A stretch of DNA of 13,191 bases, taken from assembly GCA_900757485.1 (NCBI GenBank), contig CAAEOA010000317.1:1-13191 (forward strand). The letters run 5' to 3'. The first letter of the stretch is position 1, and each line of letters begins with the position of its first letter. A program made the translations under genes and the position numbers. The DNA comes from Oscillospiraceae bacterium (GTDB lineage: Bacteria; Bacillota; Clostridia; Oscillospirales; Ruminococcaceae). The notes beneath the pieces were generated by a model. It had not been told where the DNA came from, did no database searches, and saw only the letters and a list, made by a program, of their open reading frames with translations. Of the stretch, positions 1 to 5,896 are shown piece by piece.

Positions 1-720
1 AACGCCACCGAGAAGCTTTCCAAGCGAAACGGCGACGCTTCTTTCCAGGATTTGATTGCCAAAGGTTATCTGACCGAAGCGGTTATCAACTATATTGCTT
101 TGTTGGGCTGGAGTCCGAAAGGAGAACAGGAAGTTTTCACTCTGGAGGAGCTGGTACAGGAATTTGATATCAGCGGTATTTCAAAATCTCCTGCTATTTT
201 TGATCCCATCAAACTAAAAGCGATTAACGGAGCCTATATTCGTAAACTGGATCTGAAAAAATTTGAAGAAATGGCAATGCCCTATATTCGGGAAACATGT
301 AAACGGGAAGATGTAGACACCGCCATGATTGCAGAGGTTTTGCAGCCGCGTACCGAATTATTTACCGACATTCCGGAACAGGTCGATTTCATTGACACAT
401 TGCCGGAATATGACATTGCTTTATACACCCATAAAAAAATGAAAACCAACTCCGAAACCGCACTGGAGGCACTGAATTATCTGCTGCCCGTGCTGGAGGG
501 AGTGGAAGAATGGAATATGGATACCCTTCATCAAGCTATTTTCTCTAAAATCGAAGAACTCGGTGTAAAAAACGGTTATATGCTCTGGCCGCTTCGGGTT
601 GCTGTGTCAGGAAAACAATTTACTCCGGGCGGAGGATTGGAAATCGCCGTGATCATCGGAAAAGAAGACACCTTGGCAAGAGTGCGTAAGGGTATTGAAA
701 AACTAAAGGCTGAAGCATAA
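1..720 (+). CDS. gltX: Glutamyl-tRNA synthetase, C-terminal part (5' end outside window)
   Basis: Class I aminoacyl-tRNA synthetase that charges tRNA-Glu with glutamate in the cytoplasm. The frame is open from base 1, so the Rossmann domain with the HIGH motif lies upstream. Visible at codons 5-9 is KLSKR, the KMSKS-loop variant usual in bacterial GluRS. It is followed by the helical connective region (GYLTEAVINYIALLGWSP, IFDPIKLKAINGAYIR) and the C-terminal anticodon-binding domain, ending with the family-typical GKQFTPGGGLEIAVIIGKE and a final helix. The 239 codons seen are about half of a normal 480-550 residue enzyme. A TTG at 52 could be read as a start but falls inside the domain, after the KLSKR motif, so it is not one. 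The next gene starts 29 bases downstream, suggesting cotranscription. Confidence 0.95.
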   Translation, partial: NATEKLSKRNGDASFQDLIAKGYLTEAVINYIALLGWSPKGEQEVFTLEELVQEFDISGISKSPAIFDPIKLKAINGAYIRKLDLKKFEEMAMPYIRETCKREDVDTAMIAEVLQPRTELFTDIPEQVDFIDTLPEYDIALYTHKKMKTNSETALEALNYLLPVLEGVEEWNMDTLHQAIFSKIEELGVKNGYMLWPLRVAVSGKQFTPGGGLEIAVIIGKEDTLARVRKGIEKLKAEA

Positions 721-733
721 GCGAAGCCTTGAA

Positions 734-739
734 AAAGGA
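734..739 (+). promoter_or_regulatory. Shine-Dalgarno site fixing the YfbR-like start
   Basis: AAAGGA lies 10 bases before the ATG at 750. The frame is open further upstream to a TTG at 729, but that codon precedes the site, and the YfbR family begins with a short M-x-x-x-FF sequence that matches the ATG at 750. Confidence 0.7.
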
Positions 740-749
740 CGAACCTATC

Positions 750-1328
750 ATGCAAAACAGCTTTTTTTCTATGATTTCCCGAATGAAGCATATCAACCGC
801 TGGGGGCTGATGCGCAACACGTGGAAAGAAACGTTATCCGAACACAGTCTGGATGTTGCCGTTATCGCTTACGGATTGGCAGTCATCGGCAACACCCGCC
901 TGCAAAAGGAATACGATTGTGACCGTGCCTCGATCTTAGGTATTTACCATGACGCGAGTGAAATCATCACCGGCGATTTGCCCACTCCGGTCAAATATCA
1001 TAACGATGAAATTAAGCAGGCATATAAAAAAGTAGAAGGTGTCGCAAATCAGGCACTTCTTGATATGATTCCCGAGGATATGAAGCCCTGTTATAAAAGC
1101 CTGTTTATCAAATCAGAAGAAGATGCGCCGTTATGGAAACTGGTCAAAGCGGCAGATAAAATTTCCGCATATATTAAATGCCTGGAAGAAGAAAGCGCGG
1201 GCAATCAGGAATTTTTTAAAGCAAAACAGACGTTGCATGATTCTATTGTAAATCTTCGTCTGCCCGAAGCAGATATTTTTATGAGTGAATTCTTGCCGTC
1301 TTTTACAAAAACCTTGGATGAACAATAA
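750..1328 (+). CDS. yfbR: YfbR-like HD-domain 5'-deoxynucleotidase
   Basis: Predicted cytoplasmic, metal-dependent 5'-nucleotidase of the HD superfamily. The E. coli family member YfbR removes phosphate from dNMPs in deoxynucleotide salvage. The 192-residue protein is the normal family length and resembles YfbR along its whole length. Visible landmarks are the substrate-binding RW pair (17-18), metal-ligand H32 in SEHS, the HD pair H67-D68 in YHDASE, the GDLPTPVKY loop (75-83) and the distal metal-ligand D136 in VKAADK. All residues known to matter in the family are present, so it should be active. It lies 29 bases after gltX and 17 bases before the next gene, in an apparent three-gene transcript ending at the hairpin near 1778-1812. 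Cotranscription with gltX looks like operon packing and not a shared pathway. Confidence 0.9.
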   Translation: MQNSFFSMISRMKHINRWGLMRNTWKETLSEHSLDVAVIAYGLAVIGNTRLQKEYDCDRASILGIYHDASEIITGDLPTPVKYHNDEIKQAYKKVEGVANQALLDMIPEDMKPCYKSLFIKSEEDAPLWKLVKAADKISAYIKCLEEESAGNQEFFKAKQTLHDSIVNLRLPEADIFMSEFLPSFTKTLDEQ

Positions 1329-1345
1329 AGAAAGGACGTCATGAC

Positions 1346-1726
1346 ATGGATCAACAATATCAAAACCAACCTTATCAACCTGCGCCGAAGCAGCAAAACA
1401 CCGTAATGGGAATTTTATCTTATCTGTCTATTTTGTGTTTAATTCCCCTTTTAACCGAAAAAAACGATCCTTATGTACAGTATCATGCCAAGCAGGGAAC
1501 AAACCTTTTTATCATTGAAGCCATTGTCGGCATCGCGGGCGGAATCCTAACCGGTATCCTCAATTTTATTCCGTTTATCGGCGGATTTTTAAGCGGTATT
1601 CTGGGATTTGCCACCGGTGTGTTGAGCCTGTGCTTTTTCGTGCTCTCAATATTGGGAATCGTCAATGCTTGCAATGGTGAAATGAAACCACTGCCGGTTA
1701 TTGAAAAAATACAGTTGATCAAGTAA
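1346..1726 (+). CDS. Small DUF4870/Tic20-like membrane protein
   Basis: A 126-residue integral membrane protein without known enzymatic function. After a hydrophilic Gln/Pro/Asn-rich head (1-18) come a hydrophobic segment (about 20-36), a polar loop with YVQYHAKQGTNLF (about 45-55), and a long Gly/Ile/Leu-rich region (about 53-108) that can hold two or three further membrane spans. The Q-x-H-x-K-Q-G loop between membrane segments is the signature of the DUF4870/Tic20-like group. The ATG at 1346 has AAAGGA at 1331-1336, nine bases upstream. An ATG at 1341 is in another frame. It is the last gene of the gltX-yfbR unit, directly before a strong terminator. Family assignment comes from motif resemblance only, and the physiological role is unknown. 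Confidence 0.8.
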   Translation: MDQQYQNQPYQPAPKQQNTVMGILSYLSILCLIPLLTEKNDPYVQYHAKQGTNLFIIEAIVGIAGGILTGILNFIPFIGGFLSGILGFATGVLSLCFFVLSILGIVNACNGEMKPLPVIEKIQLIK

Positions 1727-1777
1727 TATCCCACGTCATTTTAAAAAGTCTGAAACCGATTCTTTTTTAACAGACCG

Positions 1778-1816
1778 CGCCCCCTTCGCCGACATATTCG
1801 ACGAAGGGGGCGTTTT
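1778..1816 (+). terminator. Rho-independent terminator of the gltX-yfbR-DUF4870 unit
   Basis: A perfect 11-bp stem (arms 1778-1788 and 1802-1812, CGCCCCCTTCG with CGAAGGGGGCG) has a loop with a further CGA/TCG pairing and is followed by TTTT at 1813-1816. Read on the minus strand the hairpin is not followed by a T-run, so it mainly serves the plus strand, though it also sits at the 3' end of the minus-strand gene at 1819. Confidence 0.88.
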
Positions 1817-1818
1817 GC

Positions 1819-2274
1819 TTAAAGCAGTAGATAGCATAACGCTAACAATAGCTTCCCGTCCGTTCCTTCCCGCATTAAGACAATCAGTAAAAGAAGAATA
1901 ATCAGACGATCCTGATCCAAATTCAACTGAGATAAAATGCCTTCTATAAAGTTTCCTCCGGACTGAGCATTTTTTTGATCCGACTCTTTTATTTTTTCCT
2001 GGCGCTCCGTTTTGTCTGTCTGTCTGCCGGGTAAATCAGAATGCATCACAGGCGGTATTTCCGGGCGGCGATTGCTCTGCTGTCCCGAAATATTCGGTTG
2101 ATTGCGGGCATGAAATTGGTCAGGCGGAGGGGGCTCAGAATGCTGCTTTTTGTTTGGCTCAACCCCATTGAGCTTATTGTTGGCAATGCGTTGCATTTCC
2201 CGCACTCGCCGAATCGCATCCTGTTGCATGGACATAATGTCTTTGCTCGAAAAATTACTGTTTTGCCAAGTCAT
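1819..2274 (-). CDS. Unknown protein with Pro/Gln-rich middle and hydrophobic C-terminus
   Basis: I do not recognise a named family. The 151-residue protein has three parts. The first is an N-terminal helical, Arg-rich stretch (about 10-40, including RRVREMQRIANNKL). The second is a low-complexity Pro/Gln/Arg/Asn linker (about 40-105) with a PPPP run. The third is a very hydrophobic C-terminus (about 124-151) with RLIILLLLIVLMREG and LLLALCYLLL on either side of a short charged turn. The tail may be membrane-associated or an amphipathic helical hairpin. The ATG at 2274 has only a weak purine site (TGGA) very close upstream, and an in-frame ATG at 2235 is an alternative. It is the last of three same-strand genes for small unknown proteins, 191 bases after the middle one. 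The upstream reading frame is closed by a stop, so a longer form is excluded. Confidence 0.65.
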   Translation of the reverse strand: MTWQNSNFSSKDIMSMQQDAIRRVREMQRIANNKLNGVEPNKKQHSEPPPPDQFHARNQPNISGQQSNRRPEIPPVMHSDLPGRQTDKTERQEKIKESDQKNAQSGGNFIEGILSQLNLDQDRLIILLLLIVLMREGTDGKLLLALCYLLL

Positions 2275-2465
2275 TTTCCAGTGGGCTGCAGATTATCCCT
2301 GCGCTCCGCTCCCCCCTTTATTTATCAGATAAACACCGCACAATAGCAGTCAATACCGATGTGTATTTCTCAAAAAGTACAAACCTTTACGATAAAACAA
2401 CAGAAACACTTGCAAACAAATATGTAGCAACGCCTGCTGTTTACCGTGTAGAATATCCCGGAATA

Positions 2466-2924
2466 TTATTTAAAAAAGCCATCCAAAATCCCTGATTCTT
2501 TTAATAGAGGAAGTAAAGAGAATAACTTCATCAATCTTAACACCTCATCCACTTTATGCCGCCTATCCTCGCGCATCAGCGGACGAAGCGCCTGCAAAAA
2601 GCGTGTGTTGTCATCCTCGTTGTGAAACGCCGACATCACCTGTTGTATTTTCATAATGGTATTGATATCAATACCGCCTAAATCCATTCCGCCGGTTTGA
2701 GCCAGCTTGTTTTCTGATGACTGGGTGTTTGCACTGTTTCCTCCTGATGACAGCAATCCGCTCAATGCAGACAGATCAAAGCCTCCCGATGAATCGGATT
2801 TTTGTTCGGAACCTGATGTTGTTCCCTCATTTCCAATTCCCAGCATATTCGCAACATTTTGTACCTTCTGCATTCCTTCTTCGCTGCCCAAAATCTCCTG
2901 AAGTTTGGAAATGAGATCATCCAT
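2466..2924 (-). CDS. Unknown Ser/Gly-rich protein with conserved-looking C-terminal helices
   Basis: A 152-residue protein of no family I can name. An N-terminal helical segment (1-30, LISKLQEILGSEEGMQKVQNVANML) leads into a low-complexity Gly/Ser/Asn region (about 32-85). The C-terminal domain (about 88-150) is predicted helical, with MKIQQVMSAF, RFLQALRPLMREDRRHKVDEV and a hydrophobic LMKLFSLLPLLKESGIL end. There is no signal peptide or catalytic motif. The ATG at 2924 has GGGGGA about 10 bases upstream, overlapping the end of the preceding gene (three bases separate the two), so translation of the pair is probably coupled. No T-run terminator follows the stop, so the transcript may continue into the gene at 1819-2274. 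Confidence 0.75.
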   Translation of the reverse strand: MDDLISKLQEILGSEEGMQKVQNVANMLGIGNEGTTSGSEQKSDSSGGFDLSALSGLLSSGGNSANTQSSENKLAQTGGMDLGGIDINTIMKIQQVMSAFHNEDDNTRFLQALRPLMREDRRHKVDEVLRLMKLFSLLPLLKESGILDGFFK

Positions 2925-2927
2925 TGT

Positions 2928-3173
2928 TTATTTTTCCCCCATTAATTTTTTCAGTAGCCCCTGCGCCTGCGGCGAGTTTAAAAGCTGCTGCGCCAACGCC
3001 GGATTTGCAAGCACTTGCTGAATTTTTGCGGCATCGTTCGGATTCATATTTTTAAGAGCTTCATTGATGTTTTGACCTTCTAACTTTCTTTTGAGTTCGT
3101 CCGGTGTAGTCCCCATTTTTTTGCTTGCCTTTTGCAGCAATTCATTCATTTGTTGCTCTGAAAAGTTTCCCAT
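2928..3173 (-). CDS. Unknown small helical protein
   Basis: An 81-residue, soluble-looking, all-helical protein of no family I can name. The sequence is Gln/Asn/Lys-rich with short helical units separated by NP and SP turns: SEQQMNELLQKASKKMG, TPDELKRKL, NINEALKNMNPNDAAKIQQVLANP and ALAQQLLNSPQAQGLLKKLM. The NPNDAAKIQQVL block and the MKIQQVM segment of the next gene are loosely alike, which may mean shared ancestry or only shared composition. The start is the ATG at 3173 because AGGGAG at 3181-3186 lies seven bases upstream. A TTG at 3194 would place this site inside the gene. It is the first gene of the three-gene minus-strand cluster. Confidence 0.78.
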   Translation of the reverse strand: MGNFSEQQMNELLQKASKKMGTTPDELKRKLEGQNINEALKNMNPNDAAKIQQVLANPALAQQLLNSPQAQGLLKKLMGEK

Positions 3174-3180
3174 CTCATTA

Positions 3181-3186
3181 CTCCCT
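3181..3186 (-). promoter_or_regulatory. Shine-Dalgarno site fixing the start at 3173
   Basis: AGGGAG on the minus strand sits seven bases before the ATG at 3173, which rules out the upstream in-frame TTG at 3194 as the main start. Confidence 0.75.
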
Positions 3187-3344
3187 CTCGGCAAATTTTT
3201 TCTGTTAACACTTTATTTCCGCTTGCTTTTTTTCACGACATCACGTATGATTAAATATGTTCATCAAATCATCACATATTTATGTTATGCTAAATGAAAA
3301 TAGTTGCTGTAAAAACAAATACAGAGTTTTAGAGAGGTCCTTCT

Positions 3345-3824
3345 ATGCGAATCATTGTCATTTCCGACACGCACGGAAATTTTAAAACCTTGTGGGATAT
3401 TGTGGATAAGCACCAAAATGACGCGCAAACAATTGTTTTTCTGGGTGACGGCTTGCGTGAGCTGGAAGATGTAATCACGCTTTATCCCAAACTTGATTTT
3501 AAATATGTCGCCGGAAACTGTGATTATGCCAGTACGGCAAAGCGGACAGACGCTTTCTGGGCAGAAGGGAAAAAAATTCTCTTTACGCACGGTGACAGCT
3601 ACGGTGTTAAATACTCAGTCGACCGGCTGATAAGCGCTGCCCGTGAAAATCATGCCGACATTGCTTTGTTCGGGCACACCCATTGCGGAATAACGGAATA
3701 CCATGACGGCCTTTACCTGATGAATCCCGGAAGTCCCTCTTGCCCGCGCAATGCCAAATCAAGTTACGGTATCATTGATATCGTCCCCGCCGGAATCGCT
3801 CTCAATCTGGTTATGCTGCCGTAA
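3345..3824 (+). CDS. YfcE/MJ0936-family metallophosphoesterase
   Basis: A soluble calcineurin-like phosphodiesterase with a two-metal active site. The 159-residue length is normal for the YfcE/MJ0936 group, whose members cleave model phosphodiesters and whose natural substrate is often unknown. The full set of metal motifs is visible: D8 and H10 in SDTHG, D35 in GDG, N58 in GNCD, H82 in THGD, and H111/H113 in GHTH. The start ATG at 3345 has AGAGAGG at 3331-3337, seven bases upstream. It stands alone, divergent from the small-protein cluster (171 bases between starts) and convergent with the M23 gene. No convincing promoter could be picked in the AT-rich 3187-3330 stretch. Catalytic activity is likely; a specific substrate cannot be read from the sequence. 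Confidence 0.92.
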   Translation: MRIIVISDTHGNFKTLWDIVDKHQNDAQTIVFLGDGLRELEDVITLYPKLDFKYVAGNCDYASTAKRTDAFWAEGKKILFTHGDSYGVKYSVDRLISAARENHADIALFGHTHCGITEYHDGLYLMNPGSPSCPRNAKSSYGIIDIVPAGIALNLVMLP

Positions 3825-3907
3825 ACGGAAAAAGCAGAAATCATTATTAACAGACACTCTATTATATGCAGTGTCGAAAAATGTGTGTCTGCAAGGTTGT
3901 CAAAAAG

Positions 3908-3940
3908 AAAGCGCCGCGGATTTCCGAAGCGCTTTATCTT
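3908..3940. terminator. Bidirectional terminator between the phosphoesterase and M23 genes
   Basis: Arms AAAGCGC (3908-3914) and GCGCTTT (3929-3935) enclose an inner CGG/CCG pairing. On the minus strand the stem is followed by CTTTTTG, a good T-run for the M23 unit that stops at 3968. On the plus strand the trailing T-run is broken (TTTATCTTTCC), so termination of the phosphoesterase transcript is probably weaker. Confidence 0.75.
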
Positions 3941-3967
3941 TCCTGTATTTTTATAACAACCTTTTTC

Positions 3968-5017
3968 TTATGTAGTATCACTTGCCTTATACTGTTCCAC
4001 TGCCGGATCAATAAACTGATACTTTCGGTTATAGTCTTTGGTAACATCATCCCGTACTACCGGCGAAGTATGTTTTTGTAGCAGCTTGACAATCTGATAA
4101 ACATCAATCCATATCTCGTTGTTTCCTTCTTTTTGTGACTCGTCAAAAATGAGCTGCATTCCAAAGTGAAGATGCGGTTTCGTCATCCCATTGACATTTT
4201 CCTGATTACTGTATCCGGTCATTCCCAAATATCCGATCACATCTCCGGCTTGGATGACTGCTCCTTCTTTCACAGACGGATGAAACGGATGGTCTTTACG
4301 CAGGTGCGCATAGTAGTAGTATCTCTTTTTGTCTAAACTGCGAATCCCTACCCGCCATCCACCGTACTGGTTCCATGCAGCCACCTCAACGATACCGCTT
4401 TCTACCGCCATAATCGGCGTGCCGATACTGCCAAGCAGATCATTACCCAAATGCTTTCGTTTAAAACCATAGCTTCTGGAATTACCAAAGTCATCATAGT
4501 GAGAAAAACTATATGCATAAGCGATGGGAGAATATGCTTTTAATCCGTATTTCTTTGTCATTTCCGGGTGCTCGGTTCCTGCTGTTTCCGGAGTGGCAAT
4601 CTGGTATTCTCCCACCATGCCGCCCAAAACGGCATCATATGCCTCATAAAAATAACGATAATACTTTAAGCTGTTTTCACAAAGTTCCTCAGCCGTTTTC
4701 CCGTCTTTACATTTTACAACATATTGATCCATGTCTTTGGATTTGTATTTTTTCCAATTTCCGCCGTACTTTGTTCCGAGATAAGCAAGCGTTGTAACCC
4801 AATCCATATGACAACCGCTCTCTTTGGTTGTAATGTCAAGATTTAACGCTTTTTCCATCGCGCTGTAAGGAATATCAAATTCCACCCATTTAATATATTC
4901 CTCTCCGATGGCATTAGCAGAAAATTTTAATTTTGACAGAAAGCTGACACCGGTTACCGTGATCGCCGCGACCAACAAAAGAGCCGTTAAAATAAAAAGT
5001 ATATTTTTTTTCAGCAC
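3968..5017 (-). CDS. Membrane-anchored M23 (LytM/DD-endopeptidase) metallopeptidase
   Basis: Predicted to cut peptidoglycan peptide cross-links outside the membrane. The protein has 349 residues: a signal-anchor at about 5-28, an extracytoplasmic helical region (about 35-160) unlike SpoIIQ or LytM that contains AYLGTKYGGNW (about 78-88), then the M23 domain (about 185-290). Zinc ligands H189 and D193 (HLGND), H238 (YYYYAHL) and the H282-L-H284 motif are all intact, so unlike the B. subtilis SpoIIQ relative it should be catalytically competent. The C-terminus (290-349) is polar with a VRDD...Y motif. The start is GTG at 5017, since GGGAGGG sits six bases upstream and inside any form started at the ATG at 5032. 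It follows the BofC-like gene by 85 bases on the same strand. A sporulation role (engulfment channel or coat/cortex remodelling) is inference from the neighbour. Confidence 0.88.
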   Translation of the reverse strand: MLKKNILFILTALLLVAAITVTGVSFLSKLKFSANAIGEEYIKWVEFDIPYSAMEKALNLDITTKESGCHMDWVTTLAYLGTKYGGNWKKYKSKDMDQYVVKCKDGKTAEELCENSLKYYRYFYEAYDAVLGGMVGEYQIATPETAGTEHPEMTKKYGLKAYSPIAYAYSFSHYDDFGNSRSYGFKRKHLGNDLLGSIGTPIMAVESGIVEVAAWNQYGGWRVGIRSLDKKRYYYYAHLRKDHPFHPSVKEGAVIQAGDVIGYLGMTGYSNQENVNGMTKPHLHFGMQLIFDESQKEGNNEIWIDVYQIVKLLQKHTSPVVRDDVTKDYNRKYQFIDPAVEQYKASDTT

Positions 5018-5023
5018 GCCGAT

Positions 5024-5030
5024 CCCTCCC
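5024..5030 (-). promoter_or_regulatory. Shine-Dalgarno site dictating a GTG start
   Basis: GGGAGGG on the minus strand is six bases before the GTG at 5017. The longer frame from the ATG at 5032 has no site of its own and would contain this one, so GTG is the probable start. Confidence 0.75.
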
Positions 5031-5102
5031 ATACAGTATATTTAGGAAACGGCGGATTTATACGAAACTGCATAATTTTTTGATAACGCGTAAAGAATAC
5101 TT

Positions 5103-5420
5103 TCAGCTCGTCAAATCTTCAATCAGACTTTGAAGCTGTTGTTCATTATATACCTGTATTCCGGATTGCAAACTTTGTATATCCTCTTCCGGCAAAGTTT
5201 CTACCGGCACTTCATATATTTGATCAGGGGTGCTTTCTCCGGCTTTAAAAACAGCAATGTTCCCATCGTATTCCTTAATAATATAGGAATACGAAACGGG
5301 CTCATCGGTTTTCGGCTGAGCAGCGCCGATATTGTTTCCGATGGCATACAAAAAAACCGATACGGATAAAACAAGGATAAATACGGCAATTCCGACTACG
5401 ACAATATCTGCTTTTCTCAT
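5103..5420 (-). CDS. BofC C-terminal-domain-like membrane protein
   Basis: A 105-residue protein with one N-terminal membrane span (about 6-27, VVVGIAVFILVLSVSVFLYAI) and a small exported domain. The domain carries the pattern Y-x-I-K-E-Y-D-G-x-I-A-V-F near 48-58, then VETLPEEDIQSLQSGI and a closing LQSLIEDLTS. This pattern is what I associate with clostridial proteins annotated as BofC C-terminal domain. In B. subtilis BofC inhibits the SpoIVB signalling protease in the forespore, so a regulatory role outside the membrane is possible but unproven. AAAGGA (5433-5438) directly touches an ATG at 5432. The ATG at 5420 lies 12 bases from it and is a slightly better start, giving MRKADIVVVG. A SigA-type promoter lies upstream. 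It precedes the M23 gene in an apparent two-gene unit. Confidence 0.72.
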   Translation of the reverse strand: MRKADIVVVGIAVFILVLSVSVFLYAIGNNIGAAQPKTDEPVSYSYIIKEYDGNIAVFKAGESTPDQIYEVPVETLPEEDIQSLQSGIQVYNEQQLQSLIEDLTS

Positions 5421-5494
5421 ATAAACGATCATTCCTTTCTATATTTGCTCCTTTTAACCGTTTCAGACAACCGAAGCAAAAAGCGTAACGATGA

Positions 5495-5524
5495 ATTATC
5501 ACATTGTAACTTTATTTTAGTCAA
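5495..5524 (-). promoter_or_regulatory. SigA-type promoter for the BofC-like/M23 unit
   Basis: On the minus strand TTGACT (5519-5524) and GATAAT (5495-5500) are separated by 18 bases, 75 bases before the probable start codon at 5420. If used, this means vegetative-type transcription for a gene whose homologue is sporulation-specific, so a sporulation promoter should also be sought. Confidence 0.55.
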
Positions 5525-5545
5525 ATCTAAAATTTATATTCAATT

Positions 5546-5565
5546 TTGTTGTAATTTCACAACAA
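5546..5565. promoter_or_regulatory. Candidate operator dyad between divergent promoters
   Basis: TTGTTGT (5546-5552) and ACAACAA (5559-5565) form a perfect 7-bp inverted repeat with a 6-bp spacer. It lies 21 bases upstream of the minus-strand -35 box and 45 bases upstream of the plus-strand -35 box, positions where a dimeric regulator could act on both. No known regulator consensus is recognised. Confidence 0.4.
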
Positions 5566-5610
5566 GAAATGGCAATATGTTACGATTGTTTTACAGTTTC
5601 CAAATTTTAC

Positions 5611-5639
5611 TTAACAAAAATTCTCAATTGTGATATAAT
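5611..5639 (+). promoter_or_regulatory. SigA promoter P1 for the PBP-mreB unit
   Basis: TTAACA (5611-5616), a 17-base spacer and TATAAT (5634-5639), preceded by TG in the extended -10 position (TGATATAAT). This is near consensus. Transcription would start near 5646, giving a leader of about 260 bases before the PBP start. Confidence 0.8.
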
Positions 5640-5644
5640 AACCT

Positions 5645-5887
5645 AGAAACACCAGCGCAATCATAGATTTCGGGTGTTTCTGAGAACATTGTTTCATTTC
5701 GCTCGGCGATTTTCATCCGCCTTGCGATTATGATATAATAAATTGAAACATTGTGTTTTACAATATTTTAATGATACACCATCATAATCAAAGAATATCA
5801 ACTATGATAAAAAGCAATATGATAGCAATCACCGAACAAGTCTGACAGCATTCCGAAAACAATCGGTCATGCTGCTCTGTGGTGATT
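5645..5887 (+). promoter_or_regulatory. Structured leader of the PBP-mreB transcript
   Basis: Three inverted repeats can be traced. Hairpin 1 (5645-5681) has arms AGAAACACC and GGTGTTTCT with inner CGCAATC/GATTTCG pairing, at the very 5' end of a P1 transcript. A second set pairs TGTTTCA (5690-5696) with TGAAACA (5744-5750), enclosing TCGC-GGCG against CGCC-GCGA (about 5699-5729). Hairpin 3 (5827-5887) pairs AATCACC with GGTGATT, CAGCAT with ATGCTG and CCGA with TCGG, and ends one base before the Shine-Dalgarno site. No known riboswitch class is recognised. No T-run follows hairpin 3, so any control would act on translation or RNA stability and not by termination. Confidence 0.45.
5734..5739 (+). 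promoter_or_regulatory. Possible second promoter P2 (extended -10 only)
   Basis: TGATATAATAA here is an exact copy of the P1 box exactly 100 bases further downstream. The region at the -35 distance (TTTCAT) is poor, so use would depend on the extended -10. Confidence 0.4.
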
Positions 5888-5888
5888 C

Positions 5889-5896
5889 AAAGGAGG
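5889..5896 (+). promoter_or_regulatory. Consensus Shine-Dalgarno site with overlapping three-codon mini-ORF
   Basis: AAAGGAGG is 11 bases before the ATG at 5908 and three bases before an ATG at 5900. The latter reads Met-His-Gly and stops at a TGA (5909-5911) that overlaps the PBP start as ATGA. This decides the PBP start against the in-frame ATG at 5869, which lies in a hairpin arm without a site. Confidence 0.7.

Noticed and set aside
2041..2346. Plus-strand open frame of about 100 codons opposite the Pro/Gln-rich unknown gene
   Set aside because: It is antisense to a better supported minus-strand gene, has no ribosome-binding site, and its composition reflects the opposite strand's low-complexity region.
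3187..3344. Promoters for the phosphoesterase and the unknown cassette
   Set aside because: Several weak matches such as TTCACG-N18-TATGTT exist in AT-rich sequence, but none is better than expected by chance. SigE, SigF and SigG patterns were also tried by eye without a fit.
5624..5720. Minus-strand 30-codon frame in the divergent region (MKIAERNETM...)
   Set aside because: The purine site directly touches the ATG, and the frame overlaps the plus-strand P1 promoter and leader hairpin, so it is probably accidental.
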